Of a DNA stretch of 64,000 nucleotides, positions 37,725-46,767 are shown one piece after another. The notes beneath the pieces were generated by a model. That model did no database searches and was not told where the DNA came from. It saw only the letters and a list, made by a program, of their open reading frames with translations. The stretch comes from CAZIVP01 sp964542915. GTDB taxonomy: Bacteria; Calditrichota; Calditrichia; Calditrichales; Calditrichaceae. The DNA is taken from NCBI GenBank assembly GCA_964542915.1, contig CAZIVP010000013.1, forward strand, positions 45,485 through 109,484. Direction: 5' to 3'. Numbering within the stretch: position 1 is the first letter of the stretch; each line of letters opens with the position of its first letter. The translations under genes were made by a program, and so were the position numbers.

Positions 37725-38270
37725 GTGTACGTACCCCAAAAAATTTTTCTGACCAGAGGCGTTGGTATCCATCCCGAAAAATTAACCAGTTTTGAGTTGG
37801 CGTTGAGAGCCGCAGGGATCGGTCCGTTTAATCTCGTATCCGTATCCAGCATCTATCCTGCCGGTTGCAAACTGATCAGCCGAGAAGAAGGCTTAAAAGA
37901 GATGTATCCGGGCCAAATCATGCATGTGGTCATGAGTAAAAACCAGACCTGCGAACGGGGACGCTTGATATCGGCATCGATCGGCCTTGCGATCCCAAAA
38001 GATCCCGACGCCTACGGTTATTTAAGTGAGCACCACGGGTTTGGAGAAGATGAAGTACTGTCCGGCGAATATGCCGAGGATCTGGCGGCAGAGATGTTGG
38101 CCACTATTCTCGGCGTCGAATTTGATCCGGATTTAAGCTGGGATGAAAAACGCAATATCTGGCGAATTTCTGATAAAATCGTCGATACGCAAAACATAAC
38201 ACAGGCCGCGGTCGGGGACAAAAAGAAACGATGGACGACGGTTTTGGCGGCCGCCATTCTGCTTCCGTAG
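37725..38270 (+). CDS. Pyruvoyl-dependent arginine decarboxylase
   Basis: This 181-residue proenzyme self-cleaves at a Ser-Ser bond (VSVSSIYPAGCKLI) to give a beta chain and an alpha chain with an N-terminal pyruvoyl cofactor. It decarboxylates arginine to agmatine. Further family signatures are TRGVGIHPEKL and GYLSEHHGFGEDE. The GTG start at 37725 is preceded by TAAGGAGAG. Agmatinase is encoded 32 bases downstream, so together they form the agmatine route to putrescine. The type is known from archaea, Chlamydia and some FCB-group bacteria. Confidence 0.93.
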   Translation: MYVPQKIFLTRGVGIHPEKLTSFELALRAAGIGPFNLVSVSSIYPAGCKLISREEGLKEMYPGQIMHVVMSKNQTCERGRLISASIGLAIPKDPDAYGYLSEHHGFGEDEVLSGEYAEDLAAEMLATILGVEFDPDLSWDEKRNIWRISDKIVDTQNITQAAVGDKKKRWTTVLAAAILLP

Positions 38271-38302
38271 AATGGACTGGAAGGCCGGGAAAGGATTATT
38301 AA

Positions 38303-39166
38303 GTGCCCAATTTCTTAGGCATCGATCAAGCGTTTAGTAATTATGAAGACGCCAAGGTTGTGGTGGTACCCGTTCCGTTCGAACGCACCACCAGCTACGG
38401 TGGTGGTACGCGATACGGACCACAAGCCATCATTGAGGCTTCGGCGTATGTGGAGCTTTATGACGAGGAGCTTCGCTACGAACCGTATAAGCAAGGCGTT
38501 CATACCAGCGATCCCGTGGAAACGGAAGGAAATATAGAAACCGTATTTGACAATATAACGGATCGTTTTTCAAACTTGCTGCAAGACGGGAAATTTCCGG
38601 CGGCCCTGGGCGGAGAACACTCCATTACATTTCCGATTTTTCGCGCCTTTGATAAGCGCTACAAACCGCTTTCAGTTCTGCAGTTGGATGCACATTCCGA
38701 TTTGCGCAGCGAGTATGAAGGATCCATTTACTCACACGCATCGGTTATGCACCGTATCATGGAAATGAATCCCCGTATTGTACAGGTGGGTATCCGCGCT
38801 CAGTGTGTGGAAGAGGCGCGCTTAATCGAGACGAAAGGCATACACACCCACTATGCACACGATCTTCGCCAAAACGGCTTAAACGAACGTATTATAGACG
38901 ATTTAGAGGAACATGTTTATATCACGATTGATGTTGATTTTTTTGATCCTTCCATGATGCCCGCCACCGGTACGCCGGAGCCGGGAGGCTTTTTCTGGAC
39001 GGAAAGTGTGCGTTTTTTGAAGAAGCTTTTCGAAAAACGTAACGTGGTGGGGTTTGATGTTGTGGAAACCAGTCCGGTAAATGGTTTGCATCATGCGGAA
39101 TTTACGGTGGCACGATTAATTTACAAGCTTATGGCATTTAAATACGGATGGACGCGCAATGAATAA
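38303..39166 (+). CDS. speB: Agmatinase (ureohydrolase)
   Basis: This 287-residue arginase-fold enzyme hydrolyses agmatine to putrescine and urea using two Mn ions. Metal ligands are in GGEHS, LDAHSDLR and TIDVDFFDPS; PATGTPEPGG is the usual following loop. The start is GTG. It completes the two-step route begun by the upstream decarboxylase. Its end overlaps the GH57 gene by eight bases, giving a coupled operon. Formiminoglutamase or arginase specificity is less likely because of the neighbour. Confidence 0.92.
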   Translation: MPNFLGIDQAFSNYEDAKVVVVPVPFERTTSYGGGTRYGPQAIIEASAYVELYDEELRYEPYKQGVHTSDPVETEGNIETVFDNITDRFSNLLQDGKFPAALGGEHSITFPIFRAFDKRYKPLSVLQLDAHSDLRSEYEGSIYSHASVMHRIMEMNPRIVQVGIRAQCVEEARLIETKGIHTHYAHDLRQNGLNERIIDDLEEHVYITIDVDFFDPSMMPATGTPEPGGFFWTESVRFLKKLFEKRNVVGFDVVETSPVNGLHHAEFTVARLIYKLMAFKYGWTRNE

Positions 39167-41303
39167 AATTAAATTTGTATTTGGTATTCATAATCATCAG
39201 CCGATCGGGAATTTCGAATTTGTGTTTGAAGATGCATACCAGAAAGCGTATTTACCGTTTCTCGAAGTGCTTGAAAAACACCCTAAAATTCGCATCGCGC
39301 TTCATTTTACCGGCATTTTGCTGGATTGGATCGCCGAACATCATCCCGAATTGATCGATAAAATCAAAATGATGACCGAACGCGGCCAATTGGAAATGAT
39401 GACCGGCGCTTACTACGAACCGATCATAACCGTTATCCCGAAGAAAGACCGCATCGGACAAATAAAAAAACTGACCAACCGGGTTAAAGATATGTTCGGT
39501 TATGATGCCAGCGGGATGTGGCTGGCGGAGCGTATATGGGAGCCCACGCTTCCCGAAAGTCTGCATGACGCCGGTATTAAATATTCGGTCATCGACGATA
39601 CCCATTTTAAATACGCCGGTTTAACGGAAGAAGACCTGACCGGTTACTTCGGGAGCGAGGAGATGGGCAAATGCGTTAATCTCTTTCCCATCAGCAAGAA
39701 ATTACGATACACAATCCCTTTCCAGCATCCCGACGAAACCATCAAACATCTGCAGAAAATGGCAAGTGAAGACGGACAAACAATCATTGTTTTCGCGGAC
39801 GACGGCGAGAAGTTCGGCGTGTGGCCCGACACGTTCCGGCACGTTTACGAAAACGGCTGGCTGGAGCAATTCTTTCAAACCATCGAACAAAATCTGGATT
39901 GGATTGAAATGATCCATTTTGATGAAGCCATTCAACAGGTGCTGCCCAAAGATAATATTTATTTACCAACCGCTTCTTACGCCGAAATGATGCAGTGGTC
40001 GCTATTCCCAAAAACCTATCACCGGTTCGAAACGTTCGAACATCTGTTGGAGGAACAGGGTTTGCTCGATCAGTACGGCATATTTGTCCGGGGTGGATTC
40101 TGGCGTAACTTTATGGTCAAGTATCCCGAAGTGAATGTCATGCACAAAAAAATGCTGCGCATTAGCCGTAAGCTTTGGGAGGCCGCCGAACAGAACGGCG
40201 ACGACATCGGGACCGCTCTGGATCATTTGTGGGCCGGTCAGTGTAACTGCCCGTACTGGCACGGCGTGTTCGGCGGGTTATATCTCGGGCACTTGCGCCA
40301 CGCCATCTATTATAATTTGATTATGGCGGAAAATGCCTGGGAAACGATGGCGAAGCCCGATCTGCCTGTGATCGAGATTACCGATTTCGATATGGACGGC
40401 CGGAAAGAAGCGCTGGTGGAAACGGCATTTCAAAACGCCTATTTCAGGCTGCAAGAGGGCGGCGTTATGTTCGAATATGATGTGAAACAGGCGGGCAAGA
40501 ATCTTCTGGATACGATGTCGCGCAGGGAAGAGGGCTATCATAAAGACCTGCAACACGCTAAAGTAGTCGGTGAACAGCCGGAAGAGCCGCAGGAGACCGC
40601 CAGTATTCACGATCTGGTGTTAGCCAAAGAGCCCAACCTGCAAGATCATCTCAATTATGACTGGTATCAGAAAAAGTCTTTTATAGATCATATATTCGCG
40701 GAGGATGCACGTCTGGAAGATTTTGCAGCCGCCCGCTACGAAGAACGCGGCGATTTTGTGAACCGGCCGTACGAGCTTAAAAAGAAAGAACGCTTGAACG
40801 ACCGCGTGATTTTGACGTTATCACGGGAAGGGGCGGTTTGGACCGAAGGAAGACAGAGAGCGCTTCATATCGAAAAAGAATTAACCATCTTCAATGATAC
40901 CGGACTGATTGAGGCGCGTTATCGTTTACGCAATCCGCAAGACGAAGCGCTGCAGCTGGTGTTCGGCGTCGAATTCAATTTTGGTTTGCAGGCCGGACAC
41001 AGCGACGACCGCTATTATTACCTGGAAGACGGTCCATTGGAAAATGCTTACCTGGACAGCCGCGGCATTCTGAGCAATCAATCATTGATCGGTTTGCGCG
41101 ATGAATACATGCGTTTGGATATTCAATTACAGGCGGATCAGGATGCGACCGTATGGCGGACGCCGGTGGAAACCATTTCGCTGTCCGAAGCCGGTTTTGA
41201 ACGCGGATATCAAAGTTCCACGGTAGTGTTTGTATGGGCGGCGAATGTGCAAACCGAATGGTCCGTAAAATTGGATCATCGCGTTCAACGAATCGAACAA
41301 TAA
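39159..41303 (+). CDS. GH57 glycoside hydrolase (alpha-amylase/4-alpha-glucanotransferase type)
   Basis: This 714-residue cytoplasmic enzyme starts KFVFGIHNHQPIGNFEFVF, the GH57 motif 1. It continues with LAERIWEP, DDTHFKYAGL and FADDGEKFGVW before a helical bundle and a C-terminal beta-sandwich (DUF1926-like). The layout matches Thermococcus/Pyrococcus-type 4-alpha-glucanotransferases and alpha-amylases acting on alpha-1,4-glucans. There is no signal peptide, so it likely remodels internal glycogen or maltodextrin. The link to the polyamine genes it overlaps is unclear. Confidence 0.88.
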   Translation: MNKIKFVFGIHNHQPIGNFEFVFEDAYQKAYLPFLEVLEKHPKIRIALHFTGILLDWIAEHHPELIDKIKMMTERGQLEMMTGAYYEPIITVIPKKDRIGQIKKLTNRVKDMFGYDASGMWLAERIWEPTLPESLHDAGIKYSVIDDTHFKYAGLTEEDLTGYFGSEEMGKCVNLFPISKKLRYTIPFQHPDETIKHLQKMASEDGQTIIVFADDGEKFGVWPDTFRHVYENGWLEQFFQTIEQNLDWIEMIHFDEAIQQVLPKDNIYLPTASYAEMMQWSLFPKTYHRFETFEHLLEEQGLLDQYGIFVRGGFWRNFMVKYPEVNVMHKKMLRISRKLWEAAEQNGDDIGTALDHLWAGQCNCPYWHGVFGGLYLGHLRHAIYYNLIMAENAWETMAKPDLPVIEITDFDMDGRKEALVETAFQNAYFRLQEGGVMFEYDVKQAGKNLLDTMSRREEGYHKDLQHAKVVGEQPEEPQETASIHDLVLAKEPNLQDHLNYDWYQKKSFIDHIFAEDARLEDFAAARYEERGDFVNRPYELKKKERLNDRVILTLSREGAVWTEGRQRALHIEKELTIFNDTGLIEARYRLRNPQDEALQLVFGVEFNFGLQAGHSDDRYYYLEDGPLENAYLDSRGILSNQSLIGLRDEYMRLDIQLQADQDATVWRTPVETISLSEAGFERGYQSSTVVFVWAANVQTEWSVKLDHRVQRIEQ

Positions 41304-41316
41304 ACAAAATAGAACC

Positions 41317-42954
41317 ATGCATACAAGAAAATCGAATTTTTATTTTTTAATCATCCTTGCCGTAATCATCAGTGTACTGGCGGCCCATCTGGACGAAATC
41401 GTGTCCGGCCCGCAGAGCAGCAAGGCGGGAAGGGACGCCAATGCCAAGAAGCTGAGCCGCGTTCTGAGTTATATCGATCGCTTTTATGTTGAGGATGTGA
41501 ACTGGGATACAACGGTTGAAGGCGCCATTGAGGGCGTATTGGAAACGCTGGACCCTCATTCCGTATATATTACGGCGAACCAGGTGCAAACCAATGAAGA
41601 AAATTTTGAAGGACGCTACGAGGGCATCGGTATCCAGTTTGATATCATCGATAACTATCCTACCGTAATTGCTGTTATTCCGGGCTCGCCTTCCGAGAAA
41701 GTGGGATTACAGTCCGGCGATAAGATCATCGCCGTCGAGGGCGAATCCATGAAAGGCATCAAGATGTCCGAAGTGCCTGAAAAATTGAAGGGCCCCAAGG
41801 GTTCAAAAGTGGAAGTTACCATCGAACGCGGGGGCATCGATGCGCCTTTTCAGGTGACCATTGTACGCGATGAAATTCCCATCCATACGATCCATACCTA
41901 TTTTAAGGCGGATGAACGCACCGGCTATATCTGGTTGAATCGCTTTGCCCAGACCACAGACAGGGAAATCGAAGAAGCGATATTGAACCTGGAAAAAAGC
42001 GGCATGCAACGATTGATTCTTGATCTGCGCGGAAATGGCGGAGGCTATTTAAGACAGGCGGTGAAAATTGTAGGTATGTTTATTGAAGGCCACAAGAAAG
42101 TGGTGTATACACGGGGAAGACTGGAGCGTTTTAATAACAATTTCTATACGGATGATTTCGGACGGCCGTTTGTAAAGGATTTTCCCCTGATCGTCATGAT
42201 AGACGGCAGTTCGGCGAGCGCATCGGAAATTGTGGCGGGCGCCATCCAGGATTACGATCGCGGCTTGATTGTCGGAACGAATAGCTTCGGAAAAGGGCTC
42301 GTGCAAAATGAATTTCGTCTGCAGGACAAGTCGCGTATTCGTCTGACCGTCTCCCGCTATTATACGCCGAGCGGACGTTTAATCCAGAAGCCGTACGAAG
42401 GCAAGGAACGGGATGAGTATTACCATGACGCCGTCGTTGACACGGCAGATACGGTCGAAGTCTCCGAAGATTCGTTGCAACAACACAACATCTACCAGAC
42501 CGTAGGCGGCCGTGAAGTTTACGGCGGCGGCGGTATTATGCCGGACGTGGAAGTAAAATATGTAAGCTATTCCAAAAACCAGGCGGTCACGCAAAAAATG
42601 TATCAGAATCGAATCTTTTTTACGGTCGCCGCCCGTTATGCAGCGCAGGCGAAAAATTTTGGTGCCCGCTTCGAGCGCTTTATGACCGAGTTTAAGGTTT
42701 CCGACGCAATGTTAATCGCGTTGCAGAAGGCCGCCCGCGAACAGGAAATCGGGTTGACGGATCAAATGCTGAAATCGGATCGTACCTTTTTAAGGATCCG
42801 ATTAAAAGCTGAGATTGCGCGTAATTTGTGGGGCATGGATCGTTACTATCAGGTACTTTTACAGAAAGACAACCAGTATAAACAGGCTCTTGAATTATTC
42901 CCCGAAGCGCTTAAAATACAAGCGTTAAACGCTGAAGCGAATGGAGAAAAATAA
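41317..42954 (+). CDS. Carboxy-terminal processing protease (S41, PDZ)
   Basis: This 545-residue exported protease has an N-terminal signal/anchor (FYFLIILAVIISVLAAHL). A PDZ domain lies at about residues 95-180 (GIGIQFDIIDNYPTVIAVIP; VGLQSGDKIIAVEGESM). The S41 catalytic region has MIDGSSASASEIVAGA with the nucleophile Ser and GTNSFGKG with the Lys of the Ser-Lys dyad. These enzymes trim or destroy periplasmic proteins from the C terminus. The ~150-residue C-terminal extension is helical. It starts 13 bases after the GH57 stop. Confidence 0.92.
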   Translation: MHTRKSNFYFLIILAVIISVLAAHLDEIVSGPQSSKAGRDANAKKLSRVLSYIDRFYVEDVNWDTTVEGAIEGVLETLDPHSVYITANQVQTNEENFEGRYEGIGIQFDIIDNYPTVIAVIPGSPSEKVGLQSGDKIIAVEGESMKGIKMSEVPEKLKGPKGSKVEVTIERGGIDAPFQVTIVRDEIPIHTIHTYFKADERTGYIWLNRFAQTTDREIEEAILNLEKSGMQRLILDLRGNGGGYLRQAVKIVGMFIEGHKKVVYTRGRLERFNNNFYTDDFGRPFVKDFPLIVMIDGSSASASEIVAGAIQDYDRGLIVGTNSFGKGLVQNEFRLQDKSRIRLTVSRYYTPSGRLIQKPYEGKERDEYYHDAVVDTADTVEVSEDSLQQHNIYQTVGGREVYGGGGIMPDVEVKYVSYSKNQAVTQKMYQNRIFFTVAARYAAQAKNFGARFERFMTEFKVSDAMLIALQKAAREQEIGLTDQMLKSDRTFLRIRLKAEIARNLWGMDRYYQVLLQKDNQYKQALELFPEALKIQALNAEANGEK

Positions 42955-42955
42955 A

Positions 42956-42984
42956 TTGACTTTGATTTTTAAAAATAGTAAAAT
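42956..42984 (+). promoter_or_regulatory. Probable promoter of the exbBD-tonB operon
   Basis: TTGACT (42956-42961) and TAAAAT (42979-42984) with a 17-base spacer, starting just after the S41 protease stop and 72 bases before exbB. Confidence 0.55.
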
Positions 42985-43055
42985 TGGGCTAAATCGTTAA
43001 AACAAATAAATTAAAACGCAATCATTGATGAAAATTAATTAAAGGAGTTTATGTT

Positions 43056-43676
43056 ATGGTTGATCTTTTCCTAGCTGGCGGCGATTTTATGTGGCCGATT
43101 CTTGCCCTATTGATAATAGGTTTGGCATTCTCATTAGAAAGATTGTGGACGCTCACACGCGCTTCAATAAATACAAGAAAATTTTTGGCAAGATTGCATA
43201 ACGCCCTACAGGACGGCGGCATCGAAGCTGCAGCCGCCGAATGTGAAAAAACCCAGGGTCCGGTTGCTTCGATTCTGCATGCCGGTCTCTCGCGTGCTGA
43301 AAAAGGCGTGGAGCACGTAGAAAAAGCCATCACAAATGCCGGTTCCATTGAAATGGCCTTCTTGGAACGCGGAATGATAGTTCTGACAACAGTTATCGTG
43401 ATTGCACCAATGTTAGGTTTTACCGGTACGGTTGCAGGTATGATCAACGCGTTCGACTCCATTAAAAAAGCAAATGACATTTCCCCCGCCATTGTTGCCG
43501 GTGGTATTTCTCAGGCGCTTTTAACGACGTTGTTCGGTCTGGTAACAGCGATGATTATTCAGGTATTCTATAATTTCTTTACCTCACGCATTGATAAACT
43601 GATTATCGATATGGAAGAAAGCTCCGTTGAGCTGATGGATGCTTTGGTTGAAATTGAAGACAAAAATAATAAATAA
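43056..43676 (+). CDS. exbB: ExbB/TolQ-type proton channel protein
   Basis: This 206-residue inner-membrane protein has three TM helices (about residues 10-28, 108-130 and 150-172) and the MotA/TolQ/ExbB core (IAPMLGFTGTVAGMINAFD; GISQALLTTLFGLVTA). With ExbD it forms the pentamer/dimer motor that uses proton flow to energise TonB. AAGGAG precedes the ATG closely. It heads a four-gene operon with two exbD genes and tonB. Confidence 0.93.
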   Translation: MVDLFLAGGDFMWPILALLIIGLAFSLERLWTLTRASINTRKFLARLHNALQDGGIEAAAAECEKTQGPVASILHAGLSRAEKGVEHVEKAITNAGSIEMAFLERGMIVLTTVIVIAPMLGFTGTVAGMINAFDSIKKANDISPAIVAGGISQALLTTLFGLVTAMIIQVFYNFFTSRIDKLIIDMEESSVELMDALVEIEDKNNK

Positions 43677-43700
43677 TCAATAGAAAGTAAGGTAAAACGC

Positions 43701-44108
43701 ATGTTACTGGGAAAGAAAAAAGACAAAGAGGTTGAAATACCGATGTCTTCGTTGGCTGATATTGTTTTCCTGTTATTGATTTTCTTTCTGGTAACGACAT
43801 CCATCGATACGGAAAAAGGCCTGGATTTGGTGTTGCCACCACCGGGTGATCAGGAATTTAAGGTACCGAAAGAAAATATAACCAACCTGTTGATCAACGC
43901 CGAGGGAAAAGTACTCCTTGATGGAGAAGTCGTACCGATATCAGCCATATCGGGGAAAATTAAACAAATGATTTACGAAAACGAAAAACTGATTGTATCT
44001 TTGAAAACAGCAAACAAGACGCAGTACGAAACGTATGTGGATGTACTGGATCAGCTGAAGAAGGCGGGCGCAAAGAAAATATCGATAGCCGAGCCTGAAG
44101 AAGAATAA
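43701..44108 (+). CDS. exbD: ExbD/TolR protein, first copy
   Basis: A 135-residue single-pass membrane protein with the TM helix DIVFLLLIFFLVTTSID and the proton-carrying Asp at its start (ADIVF). A periplasmic domain of the ExbD/TolR fold follows. It is the second gene of the TonB-motor operon and is followed 15 bases later by a second exbD, an arrangement common in Bacteroidota-type genomes. Confidence 0.92.
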   Translation: MLLGKKKDKEVEIPMSSLADIVFLLLIFFLVTTSIDTEKGLDLVLPPPGDQEFKVPKENITNLLINAEGKVLLDGEVVPISAISGKIKQMIYENEKLIVSLKTANKTQYETYVDVLDQLKKAGAKKISIAEPEEE

Positions 44109-44123
44109 TGTGGAGGCCGCATA

Positions 44124-44546
44124 ATGAAAATTGAAAAGCAGAAAAGTAAACGGAAGACGGGAATTCCGACGACGGCCTTGCCGGATATCATCTTTATGTT
44201 GTTGATCTTCTTCATGGTTTCGACGGTATTCCGGCAGTACTCCGGTTTAAAGGTCACGCTTCCTGATGCGGCTAAAATTCAGAAGATCCCTGGCTCCAAA
44301 CGGCATGTTGTTACAATTTGGGCCGACCGACAGAATCAGGTGGTATGCGACGATATCAATGTGAAGAAACTAACTGATTTGCGAAACATTGTTTATCAGA
44401 AGTTGGTTGAAGATCCACAGATTGTGATTGCATTAAAGATCGACCGCGGTGTGGATATGGGGCTTGTGAATGAGATACATCAGGAATTAAGAAAGGCCAG
44501 TGCATTAAAAGTGTATTATTTTGCCAAGCCGGGAGGTGAGTTATAA
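44124..44546 (+). CDS. exbD: ExbD/TolR protein, second copy
   Basis: A 140-residue single-pass membrane protein with PDIIFMLLIFFMVSTVF, carrying the conserved Asp before the TM helix, and a periplasmic ExbD/TolR domain. It differs clearly from the first copy in the periplasmic part, so the motor may use an ExbD heterodimer. The TonB gene starts at the next base after its stop. Confidence 0.92.
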   Translation: MKIEKQKSKRKTGIPTTALPDIIFMLLIFFMVSTVFRQYSGLKVTLPDAAKIQKIPGSKRHVVTIWADRQNQVVCDDINVKKLTDLRNIVYQKLVEDPQIVIALKIDRGVDMGLVNEIHQELRKASALKVYYFAKPGGEL

Positions 44547-45176
44547 ATGAAAGCACTAGAGAAAAAACCGGAAGCCGATCTGCGCTTAAAATATCGTAAA
44601 GTGCTGGAAGCAAGCCTGGCTATTACGCTTATACTCGCCACCATCCTGTTCTATTCCTTTAAGCGCTTCGAGAGTTCGTTGCAGCTTCCGGAAAAACCCG
44701 ATATCACCATCGAAACGGTGGATATTCCACAGACGCAACAAATTGCCAAACCACCGCCCCCTTCGCGTCCTTCCATTCCTGTTGAGGCCGAGGACGATGA
44801 TATGCTGGACGATGTTACCATCGAAGATACGGATGTAACGTTTGAACCGAATAAGGAAGCGCCTCCGCCTCCGCCGCCGGAAGAAGAAGAGGTTTATGAA
44901 TTTTTTGCGGTATCCGAAAAACCGGAAATTATTCATAAAGAGACCCCGAAATACCCCGATTTAGCTCGGAAAGCCGGTATTGAAGGAACGGTTGTCGTAA
45001 CGGTTACGATCGATACGGACGGTACGGTGGAAAAGGCAGAAGTGTTTAAATCCCTGCCCATGCTGGATGAATCTGCGCTTGATGCAGCCCGTAAGTGTAC
45101 ATTTAAACCGGCCAAGCAGAGGGATAAGGTGGTAAAAGTAAAAATGAATATTCCCTTCCGTTTCAAACTTCGTTAA
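44547..45176 (+). CDS. tonB: TonB energy transducer
   Basis: This 209-residue protein has a cytoplasmic start, one TM helix (ASLAITLILATILFYSF), a periplasmic Pro/Glu-rich span (PPPPSRPS, EAPPPPPPEEEE) and a C-terminal TonB domain. The domain holds TPKYPDLARKAGIEGTVVVT and ends PFRFKLR. It carries energy from ExbB/ExbD to outer-membrane receptors such as the one at 34-36 kb. A terminator follows directly. Confidence 0.93.
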   Translation: MKALEKKPEADLRLKYRKVLEASLAITLILATILFYSFKRFESSLQLPEKPDITIETVDIPQTQQIAKPPPPSRPSIPVEAEDDDMLDDVTIEDTDVTFEPNKEAPPPPPPEEEEVYEFFAVSEKPEIIHKETPKYPDLARKAGIEGTVVVTVTIDTDGTVEKAEVFKSLPMLDESALDAARKCTFKPAKQRDKVVKVKMNIPFRFKLR

Positions 45177-45185
45177 TGAACTTTG

Positions 45186-45215
45186 AAGGCAGCTCCGTCA
45201 GAGCTGCCTTTTTTT
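45186..45215 (+). terminator. Rho-independent terminator after tonB
   Basis: AAGGCAGCTC and GAGCTGCCTT form a perfect ten-pair stem with a five-base loop, followed by further T's. It starts nine bases after the tonB stop. Confidence 0.92.
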
Positions 45216-45392
45216 ACACAAAACACTTGCCCGTATTAAAATTTGATTGTAATGTACAACGATACTAATTTACCCGCTTAATATAATTGTTCAGAGAGTA
45301 GAGCCGTCAGGGCTGCATTTGATCGGTTGCCCTGGCAGAGACGAAGTCGCTGAGAAACGATTTTAACGACCGGCAATCAATTATTTAAAAAC

Positions 45393-46274
45393 ATGATGCA
45401 ATACCATTTCATAATCAATCCAATCTCCGGAAGTAGACGAAATAAAAAGCGCATCATCCAACGAATTCAAAATGCCTTCCCCGCCCGAACCAAAAGCACG
45501 GTTAAATTTACTATTACCGAAAAACCCGGCCAGGCCACCATTAAGGCAAAGGAAGCAGCCGACGCCGGCTGCGAGGTGGTCGTGGCTGTTGGTGGAGACG
45601 GGACCGTAAATGAGGTGGCCATCGGTTTAATTCATAAACAGACACGACTTGGCATCATCCCGATCGGTTCGGGAAACGGATTTGCCCGCTCGATGGGGAT
45701 TCCAAAAAATATTAATGGCGCTTTTGAGATTTTGCGCCGCCATAACGAAAAAAAAATTGATGTGGGCCGCATAAACGAATTTTATTTTTTTGGCGTGAGC
45801 GGTGTTGGTTTTGACGCCCGTTTGAGCGCACGATATCAGAATTTCGGAATACGGGGACCCTTACCTTATTTTTATTTAGGCCTCAGGGAAATAATAAAAT
45901 ACAACAGCACGCTCTACACCTTAAAACTTCCGGATCAAACGGTGCAGGTACGGCCGCTCTTGATAACCGTGGCTAATACAAAACAATACGGAAACGGCGC
46001 TGTTATTGCGCCCAACGCCGATGCGAGTGATAGTCAACTTAATGTATGCATCATTGAAGATTTAAGCTTTGTTCAGGCGGCGTTTAATGTCCCTTATTTA
46101 TTTAACGGTAAAATTCTGCAATCGAAAGTATATCAACAATATGTGGCCGATGAAATGGCGATTGTTCGGGACGAACCTGGCTGGTTGCACACCGACGGTG
46201 AACCAAAGTGGAGCGGCTCGGAATTGAAGGTTCGTGTTATGCCCAAAGCATTGCACGTTTGTGTTCCGGCCTAA
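45393..46274 (+). CDS. Diacylglycerol/lipid kinase (DagK/YegS family)
   Basis: This 293-residue cytoplasmic kinase begins YHFIINPISGSRRNKKRI. It has the ATP site VAVGGDGTVNEVAIGL and IPIGSGNGFARSMGIP, the DAGK catalytic hallmark. It phosphorylates diacylglycerol or related lipids. There are two adjacent ATGs and no strong ribosome site, so expression may be weak or the start may be the second Met. The thioesterase gene begins 65 bases downstream on the same strand. Confidence 0.88.
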   Translation: MMQYHFIINPISGSRRNKKRIIQRIQNAFPARTKSTVKFTITEKPGQATIKAKEAADAGCEVVVAVGGDGTVNEVAIGLIHKQTRLGIIPIGSGNGFARSMGIPKNINGAFEILRRHNEKKIDVGRINEFYFFGVSGVGFDARLSARYQNFGIRGPLPYFYLGLREIIKYNSTLYTLKLPDQTVQVRPLLITVANTKQYGNGAVIAPNADASDSQLNVCIIEDLSFVQAAFNVPYLFNGKILQSKVYQQYVADEMAIVRDEPGWLHTDGEPKWSGSELKVRVMPKALHVCVPA

Positions 46275-46339
46275 CTGTATTAAACCGATCAGCGCGACAT
46301 TCAACTGTGTTTGCTTGTTTGACCCAACGTGGAGAAGGA

Positions 46340-46756
46340 ATGGCTAAATTTGAGACATCTCTGAAGGTAAGAACCTATGAATGCGACACCTACGGCCACG
46401 TTAACAACGCCGTCTTTTTGCAATATATGGAAGTGGCAAGGGTGGAGCTGCTCAATTATATGGATTTCAGTCTGGAATCGCTGATGAAAGAAAACATTTT
46501 GCTACCGATCATCCGAATCGAAATCGACTACAAAAAACCCGTTTTTGCCGATGAATATTTGGCGCTAACGATTGAATGGGTTAAACGCGGACATACTTCC
46601 GCGACGTTTCGCCAGGAAATAATCCGCCAATCAGATAATACGATTGCGACCGTTGCACATGTTACCTGGGTATCAACCAATCTGGAGGGGCGCCCCGTTA
46701 AATTACCGGAAACGTTAATTGAGGCCTATAAAAGTAAAATCGATAGAACGGTTTAA
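46340..46756 (+). CDS. Hotdog-fold acyl-CoA thioesterase (4HBT type)
   Basis: A 138-residue hotdog-fold protein with RTYECDTYGHVNNAVFLQYM, the 4HBT motif whose Asp/Tyr/His positions form the active site, and DYKKPVFADEY further on. It hydrolyses acyl-CoA or acyl-ACP thioesters; the chain length is not evident. I chose the ATG at 46340 because GGAGAAGGA lies directly before it. A longer in-frame reading from 46208 overlaps the lipid kinase and lacks family similarity. Confidence 0.88.
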   Translation: MAKFETSLKVRTYECDTYGHVNNAVFLQYMEVARVELLNYMDFSLESLMKENILLPIIRIEIDYKKPVFADEYLALTIEWVKRGHTSATFRQEIIRQSDNTIATVAHVTWVSTNLEGRPVKLPETLIEAYKSKIDRTV

Positions 46757-46767
46757 AAGGTAGTTTC

